From NCBI GenBank assembly GCA_009781915.1, contig WQUW01000005.1:1-46817 (forward strand): a stretch of 46,817 nt of DNA. The letters run 5' to 3'. Origin of the DNA: Treponema sp. (GTDB lineage Bacteria > Spirochaetota > Spirochaetia > Treponematales > Breznakiellaceae). Positions 27,992 through 38,798 of this stretch are shown piece by piece (the first letter of the stretch is position 1; each line of letters opens with the position of its first letter). A program made the translations under genes and the position numbers. Under the pieces are notes generated by a model. That model searched no databases. It saw nothing but the letters and a program-made list of their open reading frames with translations, and was not told where the DNA came from.

Positions 27992-28933
27992 CTATTGTTT
28001 CTGCGATTGCATGCTTGCCTTTATTCTACGCATTACTTTATCTGGCAGAAACATTTTCATTATCGTTTTAGGCAGTTTTTTAATGTAAAACATTGATTCA
28101 GGGTAAAGATTAAATAATTCCTTATTCGTTCTTAAATCTTTATCCATAAAATAGATTTGCTTTAAATTATTTATACGTATACTTAATTCTGGTTCAAAAA
28201 TCTTTATATTGCCATATTTTTCTTTTAAAAAATCAATGGCCATACACCAATTTTTGTTTTCTTCAAATCTTCCTATTTTTTTTCTGTTTTTATCATTTGA
28301 TAGAGATTGTTCATTGCAACAATAATGATATAATGATTCATCAATAAAACCAATTTTATTTGCAAAGTGCGCATATTGTATAGCAATAACACAATCTTCA
28401 CTTTTACTGTATTGAGGAAATTTTACCAGTAGCAATAATTTTCTTTCAACAAGTTTATTAAATAAATTAGTTTTAAATTGATTATTAATTATTTTTTTTA
28501 TCAAAAAAATCTTTTCAGTGCTGGAAAATGTATGCCTTACTATTTTTGAAATTACGCTGTTCTCTTGAAAGAAGTCGCAGATGGCAATATCGCAATTATC
28601 ATAAAGTGCCTTTTGATATAATTTTTCAAGCATATCTGGTTCTATCCAATCATCGCTATCCACGAATGCAATATACTCTCCGGTGGAATTTTCAAACCCT
28701 ATTTTTCTTGATAACGACGATCCCATATTTTGTGTATTATGAATAATTTTTATTCTGATGTCTCTTTTTGCATATTCATCGCAAATTTTTCCGCTATTGT
28801 CTGAAGAGCAGTCATTAACTAGAATGCACTCAAAATAGGTAAAGGTTTGCGATAAGATGCTGTCAATACATCTGTATATATATTGTTCTGCATTATACAC
28901 AGGAACTATTATCGAAATTTTCGGCAATGCCAT
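27992..28933 (-). CDS. Glycosyltransferase family 2
   Basis: PKISIIVPVYNAEQYIYRCIDSILSQTFTYFECILVNDCSSDNSGKICDEYA...FVDSDDWIEPDML. Confidence 0.93.
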   Translation of the reverse strand: MALPKISIIVPVYNAEQYIYRCIDSILSQTFTYFECILVNDCSSDNSGKICDEYAKRDIRIKIIHNTQNMGSSLSRKIGFENSTGEYIAFVDSDDWIEPDMLEKLYQKALYDNCDIAICDFFQENSVISKIVRHTFSSTEKIFLIKKIINNQFKTNLFNKLVERKLLLLVKFPQYSKSEDCVIAIQYAHFANKIGFIDESLYHYCCNEQSLSNDKNRKKIGRFEENKNWCMAIDFLKEKYGNIKIFEPELSIRINNLKQIYFMDKDLRTNKELFNLYPESMFYIKKLPKTIMKMFLPDKVMRRIKASMQSQKQ

Positions 28934-28976
28934 AAGGATATTTCCTAAAATATTATTATATTGCCTTTATGAACCA

Positions 28977-29750
28977 TTATTTGAATATATAAAAAAACAA
29001 TTTGAGTGCATTCTTGATATTATTTCTCGTTTGTTGATAAACTTTTTTTAACATCCTGTTTTTTGCCTTGACTTTGTTGTGATTATATTCACGTTCGCCT
29101 ATTAAAGAATTAAATATTTCATCATTGTTACTAATTACGGCTTTGCTGATCATTCGTAATTTTATGAACTTTCTGTAGAACCACCATGCGTCAGAAGCAA
29201 GAAAAACTTTTGGCATAATTGAGTATAATTTTTTAGCCGCCGCCAGATCAATATAATACCCCCATGTTAAAGTAGGATTATATAGAGGCTGACCAATATA
29301 ATACCCCCCCCCATTAAGGCTTATCTTATGCCACGGTGTAAAACGACCACACTTTACATTATCATCATTGATTTTTTCCCAATTAAATCTTTCAAGCTTA
29401 ATGGTATATCCAGCTGCAGGCAATTTTTCTAAATACTGAAGCAAGAGAAAAAAATCAGGCTTTAGAGTAATATCGTCTTCAAGAATCACTGCCTGCTTAA
29501 CATTATCCTTTATCATTTTCTCATATACAAATTTATGACTCAGGGCACATCCTATTTCACCATGTGTTAGTTCTCTTTTGTAGGATTTAGCCTTTGAAGA
29601 ATCATATAAACTATTCCTTTCAACTTCTGATAAAGCTCTTCCATTAACAGCAGGTATAAACTCAAATGGTGTACGGCGGCTGTCCAACTGTGATTTTATA
29701 AATTGTTGCCTGTCCAGAGAATCAGGAAGGGATATAACATAAATTTGCAT
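28977..29750 (-). CDS. Glycosyltransferase family 25 with G9 tract
   Basis: MQIYVISLPDSLDRQQFIKSQL...FEFIPAVNGR...GEIGCALSHKFVYEKM...AVILEDDITLKPDF. Confidence 0.9.
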   Translation of the reverse strand: MQIYVISLPDSLDRQQFIKSQLDSRRTPFEFIPAVNGRALSEVERNSLYDSSKAKSYKRELTHGEIGCALSHKFVYEKMIKDNVKQAVILEDDITLKPDFFLLLQYLEKLPAAGYTIKLERFNWEKINDDNVKCGRFTPWHKISLNGGGYYIGQPLYNPTLTWGYYIDLAAAKKLYSIMPKVFLASDAWWFYRKFIKLRMISKAVISNNDEIFNSLIGEREYNHNKVKAKNRMLKKVYQQTRNNIKNALKLFFYIFK

Positions 29751-30556
29751 TACAGAGTATCGTCCTTGATCTTTGACTTTTTGAATATTTTTCTATATAC
29801 CCTTAGAAAAAAAATTAAAATTTTTGAGTCGCTATAATTTGCAAAAAAATCATAATATATTGAATTTCGGAAATTTGAATATTCCATAATTGTCTTACCT
29901 AATTCATTAAAAACATTTTTATAAACGATCAAATTTTCTGCTTCATGTAATTCAGGTTTTTTTGATGAAATGCCGTGTATATCATAAATTGAAATGTTTG
30001 TTTCAATGTGATAAAAACAGCTTTTATGTATATATAATTCATTTAAAAAAAATTCCCAATCAGAACATATTCTTAATTTTTCATTATAAAAGCCATGTTC
30101 AAAAAATAAAGAGCGTTTTATTAATGAATTTTGATGGTTTATTTTTCCGCGTAATAAATAATTATTCAAATTTTTAGGAAATCGTGCAATTGAATTATCA
30201 GGGCGAATTCTATTGCTGTAATAAATATCAGCTGTATTTTCACCTACTTCTTTGAAAACTTTATCCATTGTGTCAGCAGAAATTAGCCAATCTCCACTAT
30301 TCAAAAAAAGGCAATACTCTCCCTTTGCTTTACGTATGCCTTTATTCATCGCATTATAAGTGCCGTTGTCAGGCTCAGAAATCCAGTAACCGATTCGATC
30401 TGTATATTTTTTTATTGTCTCAACACTTTCATCGCCAGAGTTGCCATCAATAATTATATATTCAAAATCAGTATATGTTTGGCAAATAACGCTTTGTATT
30501 GTTTTTTCTAGTCCAACAGCATTATTTTTGTTAATGGTGATTATTGACAACTTCAT
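29750..30556 (-). CDS. Glycosyltransferase family 2
   Basis: [44 protein letters not shown]...YWISEPDNGTYNAMNKGI. Confidence 0.93.
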   Translation of the reverse strand: MKLSIITINKNNAVGLEKTIQSVICQTYTDFEYIIIDGNSGDESVETIKKYTDRIGYWISEPDNGTYNAMNKGIRKAKGEYCLFLNSGDWLISADTMDKVFKEVGENTADIYYSNRIRPDNSIARFPKNLNNYLLRGKINHQNSLIKRSLFFEHGFYNEKLRICSDWEFFLNELYIHKSCFYHIETNISIYDIHGISSKKPELHEAENLIVYKNVFNELGKTIMEYSNFRNSIYYDFFANYSDSKILIFFLRVYRKIFKKSKIKDDTL

Positions 30557-30575
30557 TGTTGAGAGGGCTTTATCC

Positions 30576-31679
30576 CTATGATTTCCCTGAAAAAAACGTA
30601 TTTAAGAGAACCTTAATTCTCTCATTATACTGACTCAAAAAATAGAATATTTTATCAACGGCAGTATCGCAAAAAAATGGTTGTCCGGCAAAAGAGCGAT
30701 AGAGATGATCGTTTTGCTCCATCTTTTTAATTTCATTCAAAATGGATTTGTTATTTTTCTCATCGTGCTCATCGTACCATAATATTATTTCAGGATTAAT
30801 AATGCCCGGTTCTGGGTCTTTGCTCCAGCCGTTATATATTGGAATACATCCGGAGTACAAACATTCAAATATTTTTTCTGTAACATACCCATCGCTTATC
30901 GTATTTTCCGGGCAAATATTAAATTTGTATTGTTGCAAATACAGTAATTTGTTGTCATTGTATTTATTATACAAAGCATCATCATTATGAAACAGGTTGC
31001 CCGGACAATCCACAGTGGAAATTTTTGAAATATCATTGAATATTCTTGTTCTTACCCCGTTCATATCATGCCGCGCTATAAGCGAACAAAACTTAGTTTT
31101 ATTCCATCGCATTTTTGAATAATCTAACTTTGTTCTAATATCATCCTTCGAATCACCCGGTAAAAAAAAATATATTAACCAAAGAGGAAACCGCAAGTAA
31201 TTATTTTCTTCGGAAAAATCAAAACCCATTGATAAATTTGCGTAATTTGTACAATTTCCCTTATATTGTCTGAATTTCAATTTAAAATTATTTACATTCT
31301 CGCCAGTGAAAAATACCTTTACATGAGCACCAGAGTTTTTTAATTTGGCAATATTCCCGAAAACTGAAAAAAACTGTATATGTGGATTGTAATATTTTAC
31401 CACCCGGAATTTGAATTGGTTATTCGGGGAATTATTTACAACAGAATCAAAAAAAAAACTCGCATATCTGGTTTTATGCATATCGGGCCAAAAATTGGTA
31501 TAACAAACACGAATGGATTTATCAGAGATGGATACTATCATTTCATATGTAAAAAAAAACAGTTTAACAAAAACACCCTTGATTGCCAGTATTGCCAATT
31601 TCGATAGCTTCGATATTTTTCTTGACAAGCGCCATTTAATATTTTTTAGTGTTTGCATCTGCTTCAAAATAATGAACAT
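30576..31679 (-). CDS. GT10 (alpha-1,3-fucosyltransferase-like) glycosyltransferase
   Basis: YKFNICPENTISDGYVTEKIFECLYSGCIPIYNGWSKDPE matches the GT10 donor-binding motif region; sits next to GDP-fucose genes. Confidence 0.75.
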   Translation of the reverse strand: MFIILKQMQTLKNIKWRLSRKISKLSKLAILAIKGVFVKLFFFTYEMIVSISDKSIRVCYTNFWPDMHKTRYASFFFDSVVNNSPNNQFKFRVVKYYNPHIQFFSVFGNIAKLKNSGAHVKVFFTGENVNNFKLKFRQYKGNCTNYANLSMGFDFSEENNYLRFPLWLIYFFLPGDSKDDIRTKLDYSKMRWNKTKFCSLIARHDMNGVRTRIFNDISKISTVDCPGNLFHNDDALYNKYNDNKLLYLQQYKFNICPENTISDGYVTEKIFECLYSGCIPIYNGWSKDPEPGIINPEIILWYDEHDEKNNKSILNEIKKMEQNDHLYRSFAGQPFFCDTAVDKIFYFLSQYNERIKVLLNTFFSGKS

Positions 31680-32648
31680 TTATTTATAGTAATTATTGAT
31701 AAAGTCTTCATAGGAAATCTTTATTCCATCTTTTAAATTTGTTTTTGGAGTGAATCCCATAGCGGAAATCATGGAAATATCAAGAAGCTTCTGAGGGGTG
31801 CCGTTTGGTTTTGAAGTGTCCCATTCAATTTCACAAGTCTTGTTGGTAACGTCTTCGTACACTATAGCCCTGATAATCTCAGCCAGTTCTCTGATGGTTA
31901 GATCTTTGCCGCAGCCAACATTAATAAAATCGCCGGCGGGGCCTGTTAAATCATTCGCGTTGACGTTTTGCATTAGCATCACAAGCGCACCAGCGAGATC
32001 CGCGCTGTATAAAAATTCACGGCGAGCTGAGCCATTGCCCCAAAGCGATACGGTGCCGGTTCCGGAAATTTTTGCTTCATGAAATTTGCGAATAAGAGCC
32101 GGCAGCACATGAGAGCCGGAAAGATCGTAATTATCACCAGGCCCATATAAATTGGTAGGCATTACCGAAAGGTAATTTGTTCCGTATTGCCGGTTATAAT
32201 AGGTACATAATTTGATAACGCTGATTTTTGCGATTGCGTACGCTTCATTGGTGGGCTCAAGAAAATTGGATAAAAGATACTCTTCCTTCATTGGCTGGGG
32301 CGCGAGTTTGGGGTAAATACATGACGATCCAAGGTTAATGAGTTTTTTTACTTTATTCCTGTATGCAGCCTGGACAACGTTAAACCCAATCATGGTATTG
32401 AAATAAATAAAGTCGGCAGGGTAGGTTGAATTTGCGCCAATGCCTCCGACTTTTGCGGCAGCTAAAAAGACATATTCAGGCCTACTTTCAGAAAAAAATT
32501 GTTCAACTGCGGTTTGATCAATCAGGTCCAACTCTTTGTGTGTTCTGGTTATGATATTGTTATAACCGGTAGATTTTAGTTCCTGTAAAATTGCGCTTCC
32601 CACAAGCCCTGTATGACCGGCAACATAAATCCTATCATTCTTATTCAT
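31680..32648 (-). CDS. fcl: GDP-L-fucose synthase
   Basis: [14 protein letters not shown]...[19 protein letters not shown]...[19 protein letters not shown]...[10 protein letters not shown]. Confidence 0.95.
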   Translation of the reverse strand: MNKNDRIYVAGHTGLVGSAILQELKSTGYNNIITRTHKELDLIDQTAVEQFFSESRPEYVFLAAAKVGGIGANSTYPADFIYFNTMIGFNVVQAAYRNKVKKLINLGSSCIYPKLAPQPMKEEYLLSNFLEPTNEAYAIAKISVIKLCTYYNRQYGTNYLSVMPTNLYGPGDNYDLSGSHVLPALIRKFHEAKISGTGTVSLWGNGSARREFLYSADLAGALVMLMQNVNANDLTGPAGDFINVGCGKDLTIRELAEIIRAIVYEDVTNKTCEIEWDTSKPNGTPQKLLDISMISAMGFTPKTNLKDGIKISYEDFINNYYK

Positions 32649-33726
32649 AATAGTTTTTCACCTCATAGCCGCCATTCTTCAAATATTGTTCTTTTGCTGC
32701 CAGTTTTACATCGTTTTCTACCATCATTTTCACTAATTGAGGCAACTGTACCCGTGGTTTCCAGCCCAAGCGGGAAAAAGCCTTGGTTGGATCGCCTATT
32801 AAAATCTCCACTTCAGCGGGGCGGAAATAACGAGGGTCTATTTCAACAAGAACTTTGCCTGTATTGCGATCAATGCCTTTTTCGTTAATGCCGCTACCTT
32901 CCCATCTTATATCTATTTCTGCCTCTGAAAAGGCCATAGTAATAAATTCCCGAACCGTAGTTGTAATTCCGGTGGCCATAACGTAGTCATCTGGTTCATC
33001 TTGCTGAAGCATAAGCCACATAAGTTCAACATAGTCACCGGCATACCCCCAATCGCGCTTTGCGTCGATGTTTCCCATGTAGAGTTTATCCTGAAGCCCA
33101 AGCTTTATACGGGCGGCGGCACGAGTAATTTTACGGGTAACAAAGGTCTCACCACGAATTGGGCTTTCATGATTAAAAAGGATGCCATTACAGGCATACA
33201 TTCCGTAGGACTCGCGGTAGTTGACTACGATCCAGTAAGCGTACAATTTCGCCGCCGCATAAGGGCTTCTTGGGTAGAATGGGGTAGTTTCTTTCTGGGG
33301 TATCTCCTGTACTTTGCCAAATAACTCGCTTGTGGACGCTTGATAAAACCTGACCTTTTTTTCCATTTTCAAAATTCGTATCGCTTCCAAAAAACGCAAA
33401 GTACCTATGCCATCAACATCGGCTGTATATTCCGGAACCTCAAAAGAGACCTGAACATGGCTTTGCGCGCCAAGGTTGTATATTTCATCGGGCTGGACTT
33501 CTTGAATAATACGCACAAGGTTGGAGGTATCGGTGAGATCTCCGTAGTGTAGAAAATATGTTTTATTTTCTACATGAGGCCCTTGATACAGATGGTCAAT
33601 TCGCTCGGTATTAAAGCTGGAAGAGCGGCGTTTTATGCCGTGTACAACATAGCCTTTTTTAAGAAGAAATTCCGACAGATAGGCGCCATCCTGTCCGGTA
33701 ACGCCTGAAATAAGGGCTGTTTTCAT
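32641..33726 (-). CDS. gmd: GDP-mannose 4,6-dehydratase
   Basis: [44 protein letters not shown]...[17 protein letters not shown]...[16 protein letters not shown]. Confidence 0.97.
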   Translation of the reverse strand: MKTALISGVTGQDGAYLSEFLLKKGYVVHGIKRRSSSFNTERIDHLYQGPHVENKTYFLHYGDLTDTSNLVRIIQEVQPDEIYNLGAQSHVQVSFEVPEYTADVDGIGTLRFLEAIRILKMEKKVRFYQASTSELFGKVQEIPQKETTPFYPRSPYAAAKLYAYWIVVNYRESYGMYACNGILFNHESPIRGETFVTRKITRAAARIKLGLQDKLYMGNIDAKRDWGYAGDYVELMWLMLQQDEPDDYVMATGITTTVREFITMAFSEAEIDIRWEGSGINEKGIDRNTGKVLVEIDPRYFRPAEVEILIGDPTKAFSRLGWKPRVQLPQLVKMMVENDVKLAAKEQYLKNGGYEVKNYYE

Positions 33727-34628
33727 TATTTCTCTTTCCTTGGTTCCTGTTTAATTTCAAATTGCTGAGTAATTCGATCGAATTTAAAATTTACGGACTT
33801 GCCGAATTCTATTTTGCGATACTTATTCAATATCCGGATAAGAATTTTTGAAAAAAAGTTAATAGAATTGTAGAATATTTTGTACCGAATAATTTTAATT
33901 TTATCGTGCTTCGGAATTTTCCGCGTTTTTAGAATATTCTCTGCCTCTTCCAAATATTTTGGAAAGCCTTCAAGTGAAAGTTGATTAGATGATCTTACCC
34001 TAAATCCTCCGATGAGGGCATCAACGACATATAATTTTTCATATTGAAAGAACCGAAACCACAATTCAAAATCTCCAGCGTATTTTAAATTTTTATCGAC
34101 ATATGAACCTGCTTTTTCATATAATGCTTTTCTAAAAAAACACGATTCCTGTTGTATAAATTTATAATCACCCAATAAAAAATCATACTTTGTAAACTTT
34201 CTGCTTTGCTTAGCTATAATTCCTCTTCCGCATTCATCGTAAAATGTTGATGCCCCAACCAGCCACTGAATTTTTTCAAACTTTGAAAATAACTCGGCTA
34301 TAATAAATAAAGATTTTTTGTGATATAAATCATCAGAGTTTATCCATGCCAAAATCTCTCCTGTTGATTTATCAAAACCTTTTTGTATAGCGTCATACAT
34401 TCCTTCATCTTTCTCTGAAATCCAGTAGGTTAATTTTTCTTCATATTTTTTTATTATATCTAATGTATTGTCTGTGCTTCCGCCATCAATGATTATATAT
34501 TCCAAATTTGGGTATTTTTGATCCAGCACTGATTGTATTGTTTCTTCTAAGAATCTTCCGGAATTAAAACAAGGAGTTATTATGGAAATTTTTGGATAGT
34601 TAGTAATTTTATTCATATTCAAATTCAC
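33726..34628 (-). CDS. Glycosyltransferase family 2
   Basis: [70 protein letters not shown]. Confidence 0.93.
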   Translation of the reverse strand: MNLNMNKITNYPKISIITPCFNSGRFLEETIQSVLDQKYPNLEYIIIDGGSTDNTLDIIKKYEEKLTYWISEKDEGMYDAIQKGFDKSTGEILAWINSDDLYHKKSLFIIAELFSKFEKIQWLVGASTFYDECGRGIIAKQSRKFTKYDFLLGDYKFIQQESCFFRKALYEKAGSYVDKNLKYAGDFELWFRFFQYEKLYVVDALIGGFRVRSSNQLSLEGFPKYLEEAENILKTRKIPKHDKIKIIRYKIFYNSINFFSKILIRILNKYRKIEFGKSVNFKFDRITQQFEIKQEPRKEK

Positions 34629-34641
34629 GATTATAAATTTT

Positions 34642-35643
34642 TTACAAACAATTTTCCATATTCAATACTTTTTTCCAGAATGCAATCACATCACGCAAAC
34701 TATCTTCAAATGGAATTTGCGGATGCCAGTCAATTTGACTAATAATTTTACTATTATCGCCGATTATTATTTTATTATCATTGGGGCGAATTTTATTTTT
34801 GTCAACCTCAATTAATATTTGAATATTAAAAAGACATGAAAGCATATCAATAATTTCCTTAATGCTTCTTCCTTTGCCGGAACATATATTATATAACTCA
34901 CCGGGAGCGCCTTTTTCCAAGAGAAGGTAATACGCCTTAACAACATCACGAACATCAAGGAAATCGCGGGTTAACGAAACATTCCCTGTTGATAGTTTAA
35001 TACAACTTGTATTTCCCGTTTTGATATTTTCCAGTATTTGTTTTATAAAAGACGGAATGACGAAATTGGCGCGCTGCCCTGGCCCAATATGATTAAATGA
35101 GCGAGTAAGAACTATATCTAATCCATATGATGAAACATAACACTGGGACAACATTTCTTGTGAAACACGAGCAATGGCATAAGGACTAATGGGTTTCAAT
35201 TGCACAGTCTCTTTTATAGGAATACAACTAGCAGGAACATTACCATATTCCTCTGACGAGCCGACAGACAAAAAACGGCAAGCAATGTTATTTGTGCGAA
35301 TAATCTCGGCAATATTTAAAAAGATATTTGTGTTGTTAAGAAAAGATTTTACAGGCTTATTCCAGCTTTCAGAAACACTGCTGAAGGACGCCAAGTGAAT
35401 AATATGTGTCGGAAGGAAAGAAAGAAGCAAAGACTCTAACGCAGAATAATCCAAAAGATCAATCTCTGCGAAACGCAGTTGTAAATACGGAAAGTTATCA
35501 AACTTTACATCATCAGTCGGGGCTTTTATATCAATGCCCAAGACCTTGCATTCTTCTTGAAGGGAATTCAGATACTCAAAAAAATGGCAGGCAACAAATC
35601 CCGTTGCTCCAGTTACTAAATAGTTTTTCATTGTTTTTTTCAC
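34642..35643 (-). CDS. NAD-dependent epimerase, probable GDP-4-dehydro-6-deoxy-D-mannose reductase (RMD)
   Basis: LVTGATGFVACHFFEYL...LSVGSSEEYGNV...RSFNHIGPGQRANFVIPSF...LTRDFLDVRDVVKAYYLLLEKGAPGELYNICSGKG. Confidence 0.72.
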   Translation of the reverse strand: MKKTMKNYLVTGATGFVACHFFEYLNSLQEECKVLGIDIKAPTDDVKFDNFPYLQLRFAEIDLLDYSALESLLLSFLPTHIIHLASFSSVSESWNKPVKSFLNNTNIFLNIAEIIRTNNIACRFLSVGSSEEYGNVPASCIPIKETVQLKPISPYAIARVSQEMLSQCYVSSYGLDIVLTRSFNHIGPGQRANFVIPSFIKQILENIKTGNTSCIKLSTGNVSLTRDFLDVRDVVKAYYLLLEKGAPGELYNICSGKGRSIKEIIDMLSCLFNIQILIEVDKNKIRPNDNKIIIGDNSKIISQIDWHPQIPFEDSLRDVIAFWKKVLNMENCL

Positions 35644-36776
35644 ATTAGTTTTTTATAAACTTCCATAGTTTCTTCAGCACATTTCTTCCAAGAAAACATT
35701 TTTAGCCGCTCTTTTCCTTTTGCTGCCATTTCTCCCCGGAGTGAAGGGGAAGTTATTACACGTTCTATTTGATTACGCATATCATCCGGGCTGTATGGAT
35801 CAAAATATAGCGCCGCATCTCCGCCAACTTCAGGGAGAGAGCTGGTATTCGAAAGTATTGCCGGGCATCCAGAAGCAAATGCTTCCAGCACCGGAATTCC
35901 AAAACCTTCATACAACGATGGAAAGACGAAAACAAGCGCTTTTGCGTACAAATCTTTTAATTCTTCATCAGACGCAAATTTGCTAATTACTCTATCACAA
36001 ATGTTCAACTCTTCTAACAATGCATTTTCTGTAGTGTTAAAGGGTGGCCCGGTACAAATAAGACGTAGGTCGTACTTCAACAGGAGCGGGGCGACAGTTT
36101 GGATAAAAACATCGAAATTTTTATAATTTGTCCGTAAACCAGTGAATAAAATAAAACGCTCTTTTTTGACCCTGCGGTCTAATTGTTGAAAAGATGATCC
36201 AAGGTAAATGACTTTTATTTTTTCACTTAAATCAGGAAAAAAACGTAGAATATCTTTTTTTGTACTTTCAGATATGGAAATAATAGTATTGGCCTGTGAA
36301 ATCAAATATTGTTTGTTGAGTATAGTATTTTCATTGTTAACATCGTTAAAATAATAATATGGAAAAAGTTCGTGAATCATGTCATACACTGTTAAAACGA
36401 ATGGTTTGTGCTTTAGATATTTCAAAAAATATGTGTCATAATACGTCGGATGAAAAATATCATAGTTTGATTTTTTTAAATTTTTGACTGATAATGAGAG
36501 AGTTTTTTTATTATATATTTTATTACACATTTTGGTATAAATTTTGCACAAACGCCTCTTGCCCTTGAATTTAATGCTAGGGAGAAAAACTTTGCATTCA
36601 TGATTTTTAGGGAGTATTCCATAATCCTTATAGACACTTTCCTGTAAATAAACATTGTCTGAATATTTCAATGACAATTGAGCCATAGAATTATGCGCAA
36701 GCAACTCGGCAAAATACCTGGAAATACCGCCTATATTCTGGAGTTCAAATATTTGATGGTCATATAAAACTTTCAT
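35640..36776 (-). CDS. Glycosyltransferase family 4
   Basis: MKVLYDHQIFELQNIGGISRYFAEL...LFTGLRTNYKNFDVFIQ...VFVFPSLYEGFGIPVLEAFASGCPAILSNTSSLPEVGGDAALYFDPYSPDDM. Confidence 0.92.
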   Translation of the reverse strand: MKVLYDHQIFELQNIGGISRYFAELLAHNSMAQLSLKYSDNVYLQESVYKDYGILPKNHECKVFLPSIKFKGKRRLCKIYTKMCNKIYNKKTLSLSVKNLKKSNYDIFHPTYYDTYFLKYLKHKPFVLTVYDMIHELFPYYYFNDVNNENTILNKQYLISQANTIISISESTKKDILRFFPDLSEKIKVIYLGSSFQQLDRRVKKERFILFTGLRTNYKNFDVFIQTVAPLLLKYDLRLICTGPPFNTTENALLEELNICDRVISKFASDEELKDLYAKALVFVFPSLYEGFGIPVLEAFASGCPAILSNTSSLPEVGGDAALYFDPYSPDDMRNQIERVITSPSLRGEMAAKGKERLKMFSWKKCAEETMEVYKKLM

Positions 36777-37570
36777 TGGAATTCCAATATTTTAAGCATA
36801 TCATCCCAGCATTTGGATTTTCTTTTGAGTTTCTTCGTCATATCCAGCTTGTTTCTTATCTTGTTATAAAACTTGAGCTGTTTAAAAATATTTTTCCGAA
36901 TAGGCAATTTCGAAAAAATGTGCAAATCATTTCTTGATTGGAAATAGAGGTTATTTTTTTCGGCAACAAATTGTAGTGTGTTATATGTGTAAAATGAAAT
37001 ATGTTGTCCGGTTACTGGTGAATAATACCACCAGTCTTTTATTTTGGGCGGCGGAGAAGCAATCAATAACGTTGAAAATATTATCGTATCGGCAATGTTA
37101 ACTAATCCCTCTATTTGTGCCAAGGGAGTTTCAAAATGCTCAAAATTCTCAAAGGATGTGATTAAATCATATTTTTTATTCAGATCCGCTTCAAAACCCC
37201 GTGCAAATAAATTTTCCGCATATTTGTCATAGTGGTAAAAATCAAAGCCGTAATCACGCATTATTCTTGTTAATATTCCATGCCCTCCTCCAAAATCCAT
37301 AATACTTCCATTCGTAAAATATTTTAAAAGAAATAATAAATCATTTGCATTTTGAAGATTCCTTAGCATAATGCCAGTATCCGCTGAAGCAATCGCATTT
37401 GAATATGCTTCATTAAGCCAATATGGTTCTTCTGTTTGAACAAATTCACAATTTGGACACAAAAAATAAGAGACTGAATACTTATTCAATACAAGTGATT
37501 TATCATGCATGAGTAAATTTGAATTACATACCTTGCATATCTGATTCAAAAAATTATCTCTTGCACTCAA
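36773..37570 (-). CDS. Class I SAM-dependent methyltransferase with N-terminal Zn-binding motif
   Basis: CKVCNSNLLMHDKS...YFLCPNCEFVQTEEP; NGSIMDFGGGHGILTRIMRDYGFDFYHYDKY. Confidence 0.8.
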   Translation of the reverse strand: MSARDNFLNQICKVCNSNLLMHDKSLVLNKYSVSYFLCPNCEFVQTEEPYWLNEAYSNAIASADTGIMLRNLQNANDLLFLLKYFTNGSIMDFGGGHGILTRIMRDYGFDFYHYDKYAENLFARGFEADLNKKYDLITSFENFEHFETPLAQIEGLVNIADTIIFSTLLIASPPPKIKDWWYYSPVTGQHISFYTYNTLQFVAEKNNLYFQSRNDLHIFSKLPIRKNIFKQLKFYNKIRNKLDMTKKLKRKSKCWDDMLKILEFQ

Positions 37571-38756
37571 GATTAATTCCTTCGCATAATATCTTCTGTA
37601 AATTTGATTTGTAATTTTGATGTGAATAAACCAGCCGAATATTTGATTTTATTCGTAGCGATTTTGCGCGCAAATCATCTTCCTCCAGTTTTAACACCTC
37701 TTCAATCTTGTTAATAATTATACTTTTATTAATTTCTTCAAAAACATAACCATACTCTTCTATATCTAATCCGGTAGATACACTCACAATAGGGATCAGC
37801 CCGCCATTAGCCATTACATTTACAGTGGCTGCTGCTCCTCCTTCACTGACTGACGGATGTAACACAAACGCACATAAATCCATTAACTGTTCGAATTTTT
37901 TGGAATCAATATCAATAAATCCATGGTCCACAATATTATTTGAGCTATCAATTATTGGCTGATAGTGATGGAAAAATTTCTTTTCTCCTTTTGAGGCACC
38001 GCATATATGCAAAAAGATGTCATTTCTTTCCGAAAAGATATCAATCAGAACATCTAGTCCTTTATGCAGCAACCCAGAAGAGCCGAACCACAAAAAATGC
38101 CTTTGCGCATCTTTAAAGTTTTTTTGTGACAAACATATATCGTAGACATCATAATAAAAAACCGGCAGAGATTTAATGTTTAAACCCGGATTAATTTCTA
38201 AATAAGTATTTACAGTAAATTGGTTTCCCAGCGTAACATTCAAATCAGGCATAACTATTTGTAACGTCCAGAAATGATATAAAAGTCTGCCGGATGACGG
38301 TATTATTTCCCCTTTTTCTTTTTGGTATTTCAATATCTTAAGAGCCGTGCCCTTATTGGAATAAAATGGACTGCATCCAGTGGAATAATACACCTTCTTT
38401 ACTTTTTCAGCAGAATCTGAGTAAAAAGCTTTTTCCAATGGGTATCCAAAGCCATAAACAATACTATAACCATTGTAGTCAATATTTCGTTCATCCATAT
38501 AGTTGATTACATCTACATTATAACCTAATTCATGGAATATTTGCGCAGCAGTATAACATTCCATATAGTTTGTATGCGTCTTCTTTATACCATCAAGAAA
38601 GGGCTGCAATATATACGAAATCAACACTCTTTTACGAAAATTTGCACTAAATACATTCTTCAAAAAGCCGGCGTTCTTGGGAGATATTCTAATTGAATAC
38701 CCTGACAAACTGAAAAGCGTTTTAATGCATTTTTTGATTTTTTGCATTATAAGCAA
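37554..38756 (-). CDS. Glycosyltransferase family 4-like
   Basis: FLWFGSSGLLHKGLDVLIDIFSERNDIFLHICG...CAFVLHPSVSEGGAAATVNVMANGGLIPIVS. Confidence 0.8.
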   Translation of the reverse strand: MLIMQKIKKCIKTLFSLSGYSIRISPKNAGFLKNVFSANFRKRVLISYILQPFLDGIKKTHTNYMECYTAAQIFHELGYNVDVINYMDERNIDYNGYSIVYGFGYPLEKAFYSDSAEKVKKVYYSTGCSPFYSNKGTALKILKYQKEKGEIIPSSGRLLYHFWTLQIVMPDLNVTLGNQFTVNTYLEINPGLNIKSLPVFYYDVYDICLSQKNFKDAQRHFLWFGSSGLLHKGLDVLIDIFSERNDIFLHICGASKGEKKFFHHYQPIIDSSNNIVDHGFIDIDSKKFEQLMDLCAFVLHPSVSEGGAAATVNVMANGGLIPIVSVSTGLDIEEYGYVFEEINKSIIINKIEEVLKLEEDDLRAKSLRIKSNIRLVYSHQNYKSNLQKILCEGINLECKR

Positions 38757-38798
38757 TTTTTTTCCCTGCCTCTATTACTCTTCTCATTCTTAATAAGA

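Noticed and set aside
27816-28498. T8/A8 runs in several AT-rich glycosyltransferases
   Set aside because: Runs of 7-8 A/T are common throughout the island and expected from composition; only the G9 and T9-T10 tracts were kept.
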